A DNA stretch of 64,000 nucleotides, from contig NZ_CP064760.1 of the NCBI RefSeq assembly GCF_015565955.1, positions 1,178,001 through 1,242,000 of the forward strand, read 5' to 3'. The stretch is from Microbacterium schleiferi (GTDB lineage: Bacteria; Actinomycetota; Actinomycetes; Actinomycetales; Microbacteriaceae). Below the pieces are notes generated by a model. It did not search any database and was not told where the DNA came from. It saw only the letters and a list, made by a program, of their open reading frames with translations. A program made the position numbers and the translations under genes. Positions within the stretch are counted from its first letter, which is position 1; each line of letters opens with the position of its first letter. Shown here in pieces: positions 41,122 to 51,194 of this stretch.

Positions 41122-42884
41122 GTGTGGGAACGATTGCGCGTGCGGAGTTTCGTTGCGATCTGGTGGCGTGCTGTCACTGACGGCGCGTTCTTCAACCGGT
41201 GGAGCGCGCTCCTGTCATTCATCATGGCAGCCATCGTCGGTGTCCCGACCCTCGATGGCGCCTCGGTCGAAGGCTACCTGCGAGGCATGGTGGTCGGCGC
41301 CCTCGGATGGGTGGTGCTGGCAACGCTCGCGCTCCCGGCGGCGCTCGCAGAACGGCGGATGACGTCTCGGCCTGCTCGCGGCATCGTCGCGCTCGGGACC
41401 GTGGTTGTCCTGTGTGCCGTGCGAACCCCGCTCAACGAAGCGATCAGCTGGTGGCTCTGGGGCGCGGGCACGGCGGGCGTGCTGGGGCCGCGAGTGGTGA
41501 CGAACATGGTCTCGGGCCTCGCGATGTTCTCACTCGTCGGCATCGCAGTCTCGGAGTACGGGCGTCGGCGGGCGATCGTGACACGCCTCGACACCGCGCT
41601 GGCCCCGATGCGGGCGCGTCTGGAGCGGGCGCACGATCAAGCAGGCGAGGTGGACGCCGTCCTCGCGGCGACGGCGCAGCGCCTTCGCGCGTCCCGCAAC
41701 CTCATGCTCGCCCGCGCGGTCGATTTCGCGACCGTGCGGGCATACGCCGAGAAAGTGCGCCGCGAGAGTCACCTCCTCGAGGCGCGGGCCGACGAGGCCG
41801 ACGCGTCGGTGCCCGTCCCCGACCCCACGTTTGCCAGACACGCGGAGCGGCGCCGCACCGTCTCGGAGCGCCTCATGCGACCGCCGCCGCTCGTGATCGC
41901 GGCCGTGTACGGCGTCGCGACTCTTCCGTTCTCGTTGTTCAACGGCGGGATCTGGGTCGCGGTTGCGGGACTCATCGGACTGGTCGCGATCGATCTGGCG
42001 GCCGGACTCGTCACGAGCAGGCTGCTTCCCCGGCCGGGCGCGGGGGCGCGTCCCGTGCTCTTCCTCCTCGTCTGGATGCTGGCGGGCGGCGCGGTCGCGG
42101 CCATGACGCTGACTCTGTTGCCGCACATCGGCCTGGTTGGGCTCGTCGGGATCATCGTGATCCCGGGGCTCGCCATCGTCGTATCCGTCTGCACCGACGC
42201 GTTGAGTGCAGCGCATCTGGCTGCACTGCGCTCGGAGCGGATGCTCGAAGCCGCGGCGCGCGACCTGGCTCTCGAGAGCGCGCGGGCATCCGACCCGCTG
42301 CGGCACGCGGTGGGCATCCTTCACGGTGGAGTGCAGGGGCAGTGCGTGATCCTCGCCGCGCAGGCCGACGAGCGTCAGCCCACCGTGGACGAGGTGGCGC
42401 AGTTTCGGGAGCGGACCGACGACGCTTTCGACCGGATGCAGGGGCCCGTCAGCGAGCTGGAGGTCGGACGTGGATCCCGCCACGGTCCGCTCGGCTCCCT
42501 CGGTCGTGTGATTGCAGCGTGGCGCGCCGTGCTCGACATCTCCTACACCACGACGCCCGACGCGCAGGCCGCACTGCGCGATAGTGAGACCGACGAGCGG
42601 GCTGCCGAGGTCGTGACGGAGGCTTTCGTCAACGCTGTCAAGCATTCCGGCGCCAGCCGAGCGACAGTGGCGCTCTTCTGCTCGGACACCGGGCGGGTTC
42701 GGGTTCGGGTGTCGTCACCGGGGATGCTCCCGGCGGTCGAGCGCCGGGCATCCGGGATCGGCACCCGACGGAATGACACCCGCATCTTCCAGTCCGACGC
42801 AGACGTCGTGCTCGAATCCCTCCTGCCCCGGGATCGGAGGAGTCGGCCGCGACCCCTGCGGCGGCCCACGACGCCAGCTCCTGA
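41122..42884 (+). CDS. Histidine kinase-like sensor ATPase, 3' end frameshifted as given
   Basis: From the GTG at 41122 a protein with eight or so membrane helices in two blocks (about residues 30-160 and 250-370), separated by a helical cytoplasmic part. Then comes a weak HisKA_3-like helix (DPLRHAVGILHGGVQGQC) and an HATPase domain (ERAAEVVTEAFVNAVKHSGASRATVALFCSD). As given, the frame runs on to 43164 through a low-complexity arginine-rich tail that overlaps the next gene by 240 bases. Adding one C to the CCCC run at 42826-42829 ends it at 42884 (587 residues) with a plausible Ala/Ser tail. No response regulator lies adjacent. Confidence 0.72.
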
Positions 42885-42920
42885 GCACGACGTTCGGGAA
42901 CATTGTGTAACAATGTCAGG

Positions 42921-43846
42921 ATGTCGGGGGTCGTCGCGGTGCTGCTTGCAGCACTCTGTTTCGCGACGACGGGGACTGCTCAGGCGCTCGCGGACGTCGA
43001 GGCGTCGCCGTTGTCGATCGGTGCCGCACGCATCCTGCTCGGCGGCGGCATCCTCGGCGCGATCGCACTCGCGACACGACCCCGGATGCCGCGCGCACCG
43101 GGTCTGGGTACTGCGGCGGCGCACCGCGCCCCCGCCTGGATCATCGTCGCCGTCGGCGTGGTAGGCGTCCTCGCCTACCAACCGGCCTTCTTCGCCGGCA
43201 CCCGCCTAAACGGCGTGGCCGTCGGCACCGTCATCGCGCTCGGATCCGCGCCGATTGTCACGGGCGTCCTCGACGCGCTCATCCGTCGGCGGATGCCGAC
43301 CGTGCGCTGGGCGGTGGCGACCGCGATCGCGCTCGTCGGCGTCGTGCTCGTCTCTGGACTGGTCGGCGGGGCGGCGCCACCGGAATCGGCCCTGTCGGCA
43401 TCCTGGCGTCACTGGGCGCCGGTGCCTCCTACGCGCTCTACGCGCTCGCGAGCAAGCTCCTGCTCGACCGCGGATGGAGTTTCCAGGCGGCGATGGGAAT
43501 CCTGTTCGGCGTGGCTGCCGTGGCGAGTGCGCCGCTCCTGGTCGCGACTGGCCCGGCCTGGCTCCTGACTCCAGAAGGTCTTGCCCTCGCGCTCTGGCTC
43601 GGTCTCGTCACGACCGCGGTCGCCTACCTCCTGTTCGGATGGGGCCTGCGGCGGCTTTCGCCGACGACGGTGGCGACCCTCACGCTCGCCGAGCCGCTCG
43701 GCGCGACGCTGCTGGGAGTATGGGTGCTGCACGAGCAGCTGACGGCGGTGTCCGCCGTCGGGCTCGCGGTACTGGCAGCGGGGCTGGTCGCGCTCTCGCT
43801 CCCGGTCGCTCGGAAGGAGACGACGGATGTCGCCTCGCCGCCGTGA
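42921..43846 (+). pseudogene. EamA/DMT-family transporter, frameshifted as given
   Basis: A ten-helix drug/metabolite transporter starting at 42921 (MSGVVAVLLAALCFATTGTAQALA). It has the EamA halves around residues 5-135 (IGAARILLGGGILG, LAYQPAFFAGTRLNGVAVGTVIALGSAP) and 150-295 (GASYALYALASKLL, LRRLSPTTVATLTLAEPLGATLLGVWVLHEQ). The frame changes near 43377-43385 (GCGCCACCGG); one added base gives 308 residues, the normal family length. The stop overlaps the GntR gene start by 20 bases, so they are coupled. Confidence 0.85.
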
Positions 43847-44493
43847 TCGCGACCCGGGACCCACCCAGGCCGCCGCCCTCGCCGAGGCGCTGCGAGCACG
43901 CATCCTCTCCGGCGCGATCGCCCCGGATTCCCCCTCCGTGAGGAGGACTTGGCAACGCGCCACCACGCGTCCCGGCACACAGTCCGGGCGGCGCTGCAGA
44001 CCCTCGCCGCGGAACGCCTGGTCACGATCGCCCCGTACCGGGGTGCGCGCGTGGCCCATCTCGACGACGCCGCCGTCGGCGCACTGCAGGAGCTTCGCGG
44101 GGCGCTCGAAGCCGAGGCGGTGCGGCAGATCACGGAGCGCAGCGGAAGCCCGTGGCCGGATGCGGTCACTCATCCGGTTCGCGACGCGATTTGTCGTCTC
44201 GCGCTCGCCGAGGCATCCGGTGACTGGCTGGCCACGACGCGGGCGCACGCCGAGGTGCACCGTGTCATCGTCGAGGCGGCGGCGAGCCCGCGGATCTCCC
44301 AGGCCCACAGTCAGCTCGAGTCGGAGATCCTGTTGCTGCTCACGCACATCAGGCCGGATTATCCGGCGGGCTCACTCGCGCGCGAACACACGGTGTACCT
44401 CGACGAGGTGCAACGTTTCGGGGACGGGCCGTGCGCGCTCACCTGGCTCACTCCGCCGACCTCATCCGCGCTGCGCGCGCCGCCTCGTCTTGA
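43827..44493 (+). pseudogene. GntR/FadR-family regulator, frameshifted twice as given
   Basis: Starts MSPRRRDRDPGPTQAAALAEALRARILSGAIAPDS. One extra C in the run of five at about 43930-43935 restores PLREEDLATRHHASRHTVRAALQTLAAERLVTI, the GntR winged-helix signature. The FCD-like C-terminal domain continues (LRGALEAEAVRQITERSG, TRAHAEVHRVIVEAAASPRI). One extra G near 44428-44431 restores the end AVRAHLAHSADLIRAARAASS with TGA at 44491. The corrected protein has 222 residues. It probably controls the overlapping EamA transporter. Confidence 0.82.
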
Positions 44494-44514
44494 TGCGGCA
44501 GCGCTGGCGGTCCG

Positions 44515-45915
44515 TCACCACGCCGGATCCGCGGCCCCATAGGGGAAAAGGGGAGGACTCTCGAGCGGCGCGCCATTCCACACCGGTGCCGGTGCGGCAC
44601 ACCGGACCGACCCGCCGCCGGCGAGCGGGATCTGGACGGTGCGATCGCGCCACGACTCGTCTGGCGTGACCGGCGGGGCCTCGGATACCGGCGGTCGCGG
44701 CGCGTGCAGCAGCGTCTGCGCGACTCGCGCGAGCGACACGGCGACGTGAGATGCGGCGCCCGACAGATGCCGTGTCTCGAGCGCGTTCATGACGGCTGCC
44801 GCCAGCAGGTAACCGGCTGTGTGATCGAGGGCCTGCGCGGGGAGTGCGCCGGGGGCGGCATCCGTGCCGTGGAGCATCGTGATGCCCGAGACCGCCTGCA
44901 CGATGCTGTCGAAGCCCCGCCTCCCCGCCCACGGGCCGGGGCCCCAAGCATCGACGGTGGCCGTGGTCAGGTGCGGCCAGCGCTCGCGGGCGCTCGCCGG
45001 GTCGAGCGCGAAGCCGGCGAGCGCGCCGGGGCGGTAGCCGGTCACGAGCACGTCGGCTTGCGCGAGAAGGGCATCCAGCGTGGCGCGGGAGTCCGGATCC
45101 GCGAGATCGAGGAGGGCTGATCCTTTTCCGGCGCCGGTATCCAGGAACTGCCAGTCGATCTCGGGCAGACGCGGACTGTCGATACGCAGCACGTCGGCCC
45201 CGAAGAGCGCGAGCGTCCGGGTGCAGACGGGTCCTGCGATCACACGCGTCAGATCGAGCACCCGGATGCCTGCGAGGGGGAGTCGCGATGTCAGATCCGG
45301 CAGCGGCGATGCTCCCGCGTCCGTGACATTGCGGCGCACGAGCGGATGTTCGCGCACCGCGTGCGCGTGCGGATGGGTACGCCACTCCTCTTCGGTGCGG
45401 ACGCGGCCGATGATTGCGCCTTCGTCGGCAGCGCGCTCTTCCCAGTGCGCGCCTGTCGCCTTGCGCAGCGCAGCAGCGACCTGTTCCTTGCCCGCGTCGG
45501 CGCCAAGTCCCAGCACACGACGCAGCGCCGCCGCGTGGTGCGGGTAGTTCCCGTGGGTTCTGACCCAGCCGTCTGCGGTCTCGAAGAGACCGGATGCCGG
45601 TGCCCAGCCATCCGGTCTCTCGCCGTTCCAGGTAAAGACCTGCTCGCTGCGGTACGCCGCAGTCAGGCGCGGTCCGTCGAGCACGACGGGGGCGAGGCGC
45701 TCCACGTCGGCTTCGTGTCCCGACGCACGCACAGACTCGAGGGAGGCGGCGGCAAGCGACGCGGTTCCGACCGCGGCGAGAGCGAGATCATCAACGGGCA
45801 GCGGTGACGGCAACGTCACCGGACCCGCCGGCGGTCGCAGCGCGGCGACGAGTTCAGCGCGGCCGGTCGCTGCCGAGACGAGCTCCGTAGCGAGCGGATC
45901 GAACGACGCGGTCAT
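44515..45915 (-). CDS. CaiB/BaiF-type CoA transferase
   Basis: Protein of 466 residues (start 45915, MTASFDPLATELVSAATGRAEL). It resembles class III CoA transferases: LAGIRVLDLTRVIAGPVCTRTLALFGADVLRIDSPRLPEID with the catalytic Asp in the following part, LLDLADPDSRATLDALLAQADVLVTGYRPGAL, and WGPGPWAGRRGFDSIVQAVSGI. The N-terminal 220 residues are a second, degenerate copy of the fold, as in fused family members. The substrate is unknown. Its start shares the A of the hydrolase stop (TGATG), so they form an operon. Confidence 0.88.
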   Translation of the reverse strand: MTASFDPLATELVSAATGRAELVAALRPPAGPVTLPSPLPVDDLALAAVGTASLAAASLESVRASGHEADVERLAPVVLDGPRLTAAYRSEQVFTWNGERPDGWAPASGLFETADGWVRTHGNYPHHAAALRRVLGLGADAGKEQVAAALRKATGAHWEERAADEGAIIGRVRTEEEWRTHPHAHAVREHPLVRRNVTDAGASPLPDLTSRLPLAGIRVLDLTRVIAGPVCTRTLALFGADVLRIDSPRLPEIDWQFLDTGAGKGSALLDLADPDSRATLDALLAQADVLVTGYRPGALAGFALDPASARERWPHLTTATVDAWGPGPWAGRRGFDSIVQAVSGITMLHGTDAAPGALPAQALDHTAGYLLAAAVMNALETRHLSGAASHVAVSLARVAQTLLHAPRPPVSEAPPVTPDESWRDRTVQIPLAGGGSVRCAAPAPVWNGAPLESPPLFPYGAADPAW

Positions 45916-46472
45916 CACCGTCCGCCCTCGAGGTCGCCGATGAAGCTGCGAAGAAGGTCGAGTCCCTCGGGCCACGGCCCATGACCGCTCAGGACGTTGA
46001 TGTGTCCGGCGTCGCCGATATCGATCTGACGTGCACCCCAGCGCTTGCAGATGTCGGGGGAGCGGTCGGCGGGGCAGTAGGGGTCGGTGGGGCTGGTCAC
46101 GGCGACCGTCGGAATCGGCGGGGGATCGAGGGTCGCGGTGGCGGCCCCGAAGCTCAACACCTCGGTCGGGAACGACGGCGCATCCGGATCGGGCGGAGCG
46201 ACGAGAAAGACTCCCCGCACGCGCTCGGGGGAGTGCGCCGCGAACGCCAGCGCGGTGAGGCACCCCAGACTATGGGCAACCAGGACCACCGGCTCACCGG
46301 CTGCCTGCACGGCGGCGCCGACGGCGCGGTCCCAGGCCTCGAAGTCGGGTTCGTCCCACGACGCCGGGGCGCTTCGCACCCAGGACGGGTGCTGCGCTTC
46401 CCAGATCGACTGCCAGTGTCCGGGTGATGAACCGCCGAGCCCTGGAACCACGACAACCGAAGCATCCTGCAT
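45915..46472 (-). CDS. RBBP9/YdeN-like serine hydrolase
   Basis: Alpha/beta hydrolase of 185 residues starting at 46472 (MQDASVVVVPGLGGSSPGHWQSIWE). The triad is visible: Ser in VAHSLGCL near residue 72, Asp in SPTDPYCP near residue 127, His in DAGHINVLSGHGPWP near residue 156. Family members cleave small esters or amides; the natural substrate is unknown. Translationally coupled to the CoA transferase gene. Confidence 0.88.
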   Translation of the reverse strand: MQDASVVVVPGLGGSSPGHWQSIWEAQHPSWVRSAPASWDEPDFEAWDRAVGAAVQAAGEPVVLVAHSLGCLTALAFAAHSPERVRGVFLVAPPDPDAPSFPTEVLSFGAATATLDPPPIPTVAVTSPTDPYCPADRSPDICKRWGARQIDIGDAGHINVLSGHGPWPEGLDLLRSFIGDLEGGR

Positions 46473-46571
46473 CGCTCTCCTCTTTCGTGATGGCTGGCGC
46501 CCATTCAACCGATCAGGTCGCGCGGCGAGTAGAGCCAATGCGCCCCCGCTGGCTCTACGCCCTCGCCCCGG

Positions 46572-47303
46572 TCAGCGGGCGTAGCGTTCGACGAACGTGC
46601 GCAGCATGCGGCTCGGATGCAGCACCTCGCGTGCGCGGACCGCAGCCAGGGGGACATGCACCTCGGTCGGCGCAAAGTATCCGTAGCCGGTGTAGGCGTG
46701 GATGCGCGCGGTGATGCCGTTCACGTCGAGCTCGGGGTGGAACTGCGTAGCGTAGATGTTCGTTCCGACCCGGAACATCTGCACGGGGCACGAGGCGGAT
46801 GACGCCAATAACGTCGCCGAGGCCGGGAGCGAGCGCATCGCTTCCTTGTGCCCGACGAAGGCATCGAAGCGAGGTGGGATGCCGGCCAGCAGCGGATCGC
46901 TGATCCCGGCATCCGTCAGCGACACTTCGACGACGCCGACCGGCTCACCGTAGGTGCGGTCGATAACGGCGCCCTGGTGAGCCCCGACCGTGCCGACGCC
47001 GTAGCAGGCCCCGAGAAACGGGAAGTCGCGCGCGACGACCTGGTCGAGGAGCGCATTGAACTCAGCTTCAACGCGTCGCTGCACGGCGGACTTCTGCTCG
47101 ATCGGATCCGACGCATTGAACGGTCCGCCGCCGACGAAGATCCCAGACAGGTCGTCGAGGTCGAGCTCGGGCATCGGGCCTGCTTCAAGTCGCACCCGTC
47201 GCAGCTCGGACTCGGTGAGACCGGTGTAGCGCAGGAAGAGTTCGTACTCCTCGTTGGCCGGGCCGTCCTCGGCGCGGGTCGCCAGCAGGATGAACGGCTT
47301 CAT
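46572..47303 (-). CDS. Class I glutamine amidotransferase-like protein
   Basis: Protein of 243 residues starting MKPFILLATRAEDGPANEEYELFLR. The GATase1 fold is shown by SGIFVGGGPFNASD, the nucleophile elbow FLGACYGVGTVG with Cys near residue 99, and the His of ATQFHPELD near residue 190. It is probably a stand-alone glutamine amidotransferase or gamma-glutamyl hydrolase-like enzyme related to YfeJ. Its stop precedes the hydrolase gene by 99 bases. Confidence 0.88.
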   Translation of the reverse strand: MKPFILLATRAEDGPANEEYELFLRYTGLTESELRRVRLEAGPMPELDLDDLSGIFVGGGPFNASDPIEQKSAVQRRVEAEFNALLDQVVARDFPFLGACYGVGTVGAHQGAVIDRTYGEPVGVVEVSLTDAGISDPLLAGIPPRFDAFVGHKEAMRSLPASATLLASSASCPVQMFRVGTNIYATQFHPELDVNGITARIHAYTGYGYFAPTEVHVPLAAVRAREVLHPSRMLRTFVERYAR

Positions 47304-47452
47304 CCGCTCAGCTTAAGCGCCGCAATGCCGCATTCATCCTGCAATCGGCTCGCACCCGACTGCGCGGCGCGATTCGTGACGGGTGTGTAAACCTCCCGTG
47401 GCGATCGGTGGATGAAGATGATTCGCTCCGCGCGACTCGGTATCTTCGTGAC

Positions 47453-49957
47453 GTGCCCGACACACAGAACCCTGACGCGCCCCTGCGCCCCACCCACCCC
47501 CTCGCTCTTGCTCCCGTGATCTCGCCACCCGCGTCGGTGGACGGATTCGTCAAGCAGTTTCTTGCGAACCTGAACTTCGATCAGGGCGTCTCGCTGTCGG
47601 CATCCGATGCCAACGACCAGTACCTCGCGCTGGCGGGAACCGTGCGCGATTACCTCATGGCGCGGTGGCTCGAAGACCAGACGCGGCAGCGCGAGCAGCA
47701 GGCCAAGACGGTCTGCTACCTCTCGGCGGAGTATCTGCTGGGCAAGCAGCTCGACAACAATCTGCTCGCGGCGCGTCTGGGGGAGATCGCCACGGACGCT
47801 CTCGAGCAGTGCGGCATCTCGATGGATGACATGCGCGAGGTCGAGGTCGAACCCGGCCTCGGTAACGGCGGGCTCGGGCGTCTGGCTGCCTGCTTCATCG
47901 ATTCGCTCGCCACCATGAGTGTGCCGACGATCGGGTACGGCATCCGCTACGAGTACGGGATCTTCCGGCAGACCTTCGTCGATGGTCAGCAGGTCGAGCA
48001 GCCGGATGCCTGGCTGCGCATGGGCTCGCCGTGGGAGTTCCCGCACCCCGAGGCCGCGCAGACGATCTCGTTCGGTGGCCGCACCGAGACGTACGACGAC
48101 GAGGGCGTCACGCGCACGCGCTGGATTCCGGACTGGAACGTGCTCGCGGTGCCGTACAACATGATGGTTCCCGGGTACCACAACGGCCGGGTCAACACCC
48201 TCCGGCTATGGCGGGCGGCGGCGACCAACGCGTTCGATCTGCGCATCTTCAACTCCGGCGACTACGAAGAGTCGGTGCGCGCGCAGACCTTCGCCGAGAA
48301 CATCTCGAAGGTGCTCTATCCCGAGGACTCCACGCCCCAGGGCAAGGAGCTGCGCCTGCAGCAGCAGTACTTCTTTGTCGCGGCATCCATCAACGACTTC
48401 CTCGACAGGGTGCTGCCCGAGGGGTTCGATCTTGAGAAGCTGCCCGATCGGGTGATCTTCCAGCTCAACGACACGCACCCCGTGATCGGCGTGCCCGAGC
48501 TCATGCGCGTGCTCGTTGACGAGCGGGGCATGGAGTGGGAGGACGCGTGGGCGATCACCCAGAAGTGCTTCGCCTACACCTGCCACACGCTGCTGCCCGA
48601 GGCCCTCGAGGTCTGGTCGGTCGACCTTCTCGGCCGGCTGCTACCGCGCCACCTCGAGATCATCTACCGCATCAACGACGACTTCCTCGAGGAGGTGCGT
48701 GAGAAGTTCGGCGACGACATGATGCGCATCCGCAACATGTCGATCATCGGTGAGCACCCGTACCGCTCGGTGCGGATGGCGTACCTCGCCACCGTCGCGG
48801 GCGCGAAGGTCAACGGTGTCGCCGAACTGCACTCACAGCTCCTCCGCGACAAGGTGCTGCACGAGTTCGCCGAGATGTACCCCGACAAGTTCACGAACGT
48901 CACCAACGGGGTCACGCCGCGCCGCTTCATCCGTTTGGCCAACCCGTCGCTCGCGAGCCTCATCACCGAAGCGCTCGGCGCCGGCTGGACCGTTGACCTC
49001 GAGCGTCTCCGCGGGCTCGAAGCGCTCGCCGAGGATCCGGAGTTCCGCGAGCGCTTCGCTGCGGTCAAGGCGGGCAACAAGCGTCGCTTGAGCGACGTCC
49101 TGGAGCGTCGGGACGGCGTCACGATCGACGACAACCACCTGCTGGATGTCATGGTCAAGCGTCTGCACGAATACAAGCGACAGACCCTCAAGGTGCTGCA
49201 CATCGTCACCGAGTACGAGAGCATCATCTCGGGCAAGGTCGCCGCCGCCGACATCCAGCCGCGCACCTTCATCTTCGGGGCGAAGGCTGCGCCCGGCTAC
49301 GCGATGGCCAAGCGCATCATCCACCTGATCAACTCGGTCGCGTCGGTCGTGAACAACGACCCGCGCGTCGAGGGGCGCCTCAAGGTCGTTTTCCCGCCGA
49401 ACTACAACGTGACCCTCGCTGAGAGCATCATCCCGGCAGCCGACCTGTCGGAGCAGATTTCGCTCGCCGGTAAGGAAGCTTCGGGCACGGGGAACATGAA
49501 GCTCGCCCTCAACGGCGCGCTCACGATCGGCACGGATGACGGCGCCAACGTCGAGATCCGCCAGCTCGTCGGTGACGATAACTTCTTCCTCTTCGGCATG
49601 TCCGAGCCCGAGGTTGAGGCGCTGTGGGCCAAGGGCTACAAACCGGCCGACTTCTACCAGGCCGACCCGCAGCTGCGCGCCGCGATGGACCTCATCGCCT
49701 CGGGGGCGTTCTCGGGCGGCGACAGGACGGTTTTCGAGCCGGTCGTTTCGAACCTGCTCTACGACGACCGGTTCATGGTTCTCGCCGACTACGCCTCCTA
49801 CATCGAGGCGCAGAAGCGTGTCGATCTCGCGTATGCGGATCAGGATGCCTGGACTCGCTCGGCGATCCTCAACATCGCCCGCAGTGGGTTCTTCTCATCC
49901 GACCGCTCGATGCGGGACTACCTCGACCGGATCTGGCACGCGCGACCGCTGCTCTGA
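47453..49957 (+). CDS. glgP: Glycogen/alpha-glucan phosphorylase
   Basis: Releases glucose 1-phosphate from glycogen or maltodextrin; PLP-dependent, cytosolic. About 834 residues with family motifs: NGGLGRLAACFIDSLATMSVPTIGYGIRYEYGIF, NDTHPVIGVPELMRVLVDE, VTNGVTPRRF, HEYKRQTLKVLHIV, and the PLP-lysine site EASGTGNMKLALNGALTIGTDDGANVEI (Lys near residue 680). The start is probably the GTG at 47453 (VPDTQNPDAPLRP); the open frame extends to a GTG at 47408. It ends at a strong hairpin before a convergent gene. Confidence 0.95.
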   Translation: MPDTQNPDAPLRPTHPLALAPVISPPASVDGFVKQFLANLNFDQGVSLSASDANDQYLALAGTVRDYLMARWLEDQTRQREQQAKTVCYLSAEYLLGKQLDNNLLAARLGEIATDALEQCGISMDDMREVEVEPGLGNGGLGRLAACFIDSLATMSVPTIGYGIRYEYGIFRQTFVDGQQVEQPDAWLRMGSPWEFPHPEAAQTISFGGRTETYDDEGVTRTRWIPDWNVLAVPYNMMVPGYHNGRVNTLRLWRAAATNAFDLRIFNSGDYEESVRAQTFAENISKVLYPEDSTPQGKELRLQQQYFFVAASINDFLDRVLPEGFDLEKLPDRVIFQLNDTHPVIGVPELMRVLVDERGMEWEDAWAITQKCFAYTCHTLLPEALEVWSVDLLGRLLPRHLEIIYRINDDFLEEVREKFGDDMMRIRNMSIIGEHPYRSVRMAYLATVAGAKVNGVAELHSQLLRDKVLHEFAEMYPDKFTNVTNGVTPRRFIRLANPSLASLITEALGAGWTVDLERLRGLEALAEDPEFRERFAAVKAGNKRRLSDVLERRDGVTIDDNHLLDVMVKRLHEYKRQTLKVLHIVTEYESIISGKVAAADIQPRTFIFGAKAAPGYAMAKRIIHLINSVASVVNNDPRVEGRLKVVFPPNYNVTLAESIIPAADLSEQISLAGKEASGTGNMKLALNGALTIGTDDGANVEIRQLVGDDNFFLFGMSEPEVEALWAKGYKPADFYQADPQLRAAMDLIASGAFSGGDRTVFEPVVSNLLYDDRFMVLADYASYIEAQKRVDLAYADQDAWTRSAILNIARSGFFSSDRSMRDYLDRIWHARPLL

Positions 49958-49989
49958 GGGCCGCCGCGGCGGCCGCCGCGGCGGCTCCC
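49958..49989. terminator. Bidirectional G/C hairpin between convergent genes
   Basis: The run GGGCCGCCGCGGCGGCCG then CCGCGGCGGCTCCC folds into strong self-complementary stems (GCCGCCGCGGCGGC is itself palindromic). It fills the gap between the glgP stop (49957) and the stop of the leftward winged-helix gene (49991). No T-tract, as is common in actinobacteria. Confidence 0.65.
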
Positions 49990-49990
49990 G

Positions 49991-51064
49991 TCAGTCGTGC
50001 GGCCACGCGGTCAGCGCGTCGTCGATGAGGGTGGCCGTGCGCGTGGACACCGGCTCGATGAGCTCAACCACCGGCGTTCGGATCTGCGCGCTCCGGGGTG
50101 CTGAGAAGCGCCACGTGCCCACGACGACCCCCTCAACGAGCACGGCAGGGCGGAAGACCCCGTTCTTGCCGGGAACGAGGGCCTCGAACATCGCGTCGGA
50201 GGCGACGAGAGACCGGTCGGCGTAGCCGAGGATCCACTCGTCGAACGCGGGTACGAGGGTTACTGTCTCGGTGGGTTCCGGCCGACTCGTGTCGGCTGAC
50301 GCGGATGTCTCGGCATCCACGTACACGGGCTTCTCGCCGAGCTGTGCCTGCTCGATTCCGTCGATGGATGCCGCGGCTGTGCGCAGGCCGGTCTTGGGGA
50401 GTTTCGTCCACCAGGCCAGGTCATCGAGGGTCACCGGACCGCGCGCGGTGACGTACCCGGCGATAACGCGGGCGAGGGCGGCATCCGTGTCTGTCTCGCT
50501 CGGGGTCGCGGTGCGGGTGAGGAACTGCTCGGACCCACCGGCAGTGAAGGCGCCCCAGTGCGCGTGCCCGCTGATGCACAGGTGAACGAGCAGGTGGTAG
50601 CCGCGTCCGCCGTCGGTCGGGATTCCGGCATCCTCCCAGGTGGCAAGCATGTCAGCACGACGCTGCGGGGCGCGCTCGAGTGCCGCAACGGCGACCTCGT
50701 GCGCGCGGTCGATCGTGGCGTCATCCAACTCGAGCTGCTCGCGCCGGCGCGCCATCGACTGCAGCGTTCTCGTGCCGGTCAGGGCGAGGAGGGATGCCAG
50801 GTGCTTCGGCGTTGTTGCGAACAGCGTGCCGCGCATCGGCCACGACCGCACGAGGGCACCGCTGTCGAACGCGTCACGCACATCGGCGACGGTCGTCCCT
50901 GGAGCCGAGCGAAGAGCAATTGCACGCAGCACGGCAGGAAGGTCTTGGCCCTGCAGCGCGATCGCGCGGTCGACGACCTCCTGCGGGGAGTGCGCCGAAC
51001 CGCCGAGCAGCTGAGCCCGGTGGCGCAATCCCCGCGCCTGGTCGGGGGAGAGGGATGCCGTCAT
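49991..51064 (-). CDS. Winged-helix DNA-binding domain protein (HTH_42 family)
   Basis: Protein of 357 residues starting at 51064 (MTASLSPDQARGLRHRAQLLGGSAHSPQEVV). Family motifs include AIALQGQDLPAVLRAIALR, ALVRSWPMRGTLFATTPKHL, and the C-terminal FDEWILGYADRS with PGKNGVFRPAVLVEGVVVGTWR. These occur in the PF06224-type winged-helix family that includes DNA-repair glycosylases (AlkX/YcaQ). Glycosylase activity is possible but not shown by the sequence. Confidence 0.85.
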   Translation of the reverse strand: MTASLSPDQARGLRHRAQLLGGSAHSPQEVVDRAIALQGQDLPAVLRAIALRSAPGTTVADVRDAFDSGALVRSWPMRGTLFATTPKHLASLLALTGTRTLQSMARRREQLELDDATIDRAHEVAVAALERAPQRRADMLATWEDAGIPTDGGRGYHLLVHLCISGHAHWGAFTAGGSEQFLTRTATPSETDTDAALARVIAGYVTARGPVTLDDLAWWTKLPKTGLRTAAASIDGIEQAQLGEKPVYVDAETSASADTSRPEPTETVTLVPAFDEWILGYADRSLVASDAMFEALVPGKNGVFRPAVLVEGVVVGTWRFSAPRSAQIRTPVVELIEPVSTRTATLIDDALTAWPHD

Positions 51065-51194
51065 GTCGATCACCGTAGCGCCAGCCACCCCCATGCTGGA
51101 GGGATTCGCGGAGGCGAGGGTGCCGCATGTTTTGGCACGGGCGCAGCGCGACGTGACCGGTTTCAATGTCGGAACCCCCTCGTAGTGTCGGGGT

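Noticed and set aside
42885..43164. Extension of the sensor kinase into the EamA gene
   Set aside because: The tail is Arg/Ser-rich and overlaps EamA by 240 bases; a single missing C explains it better.
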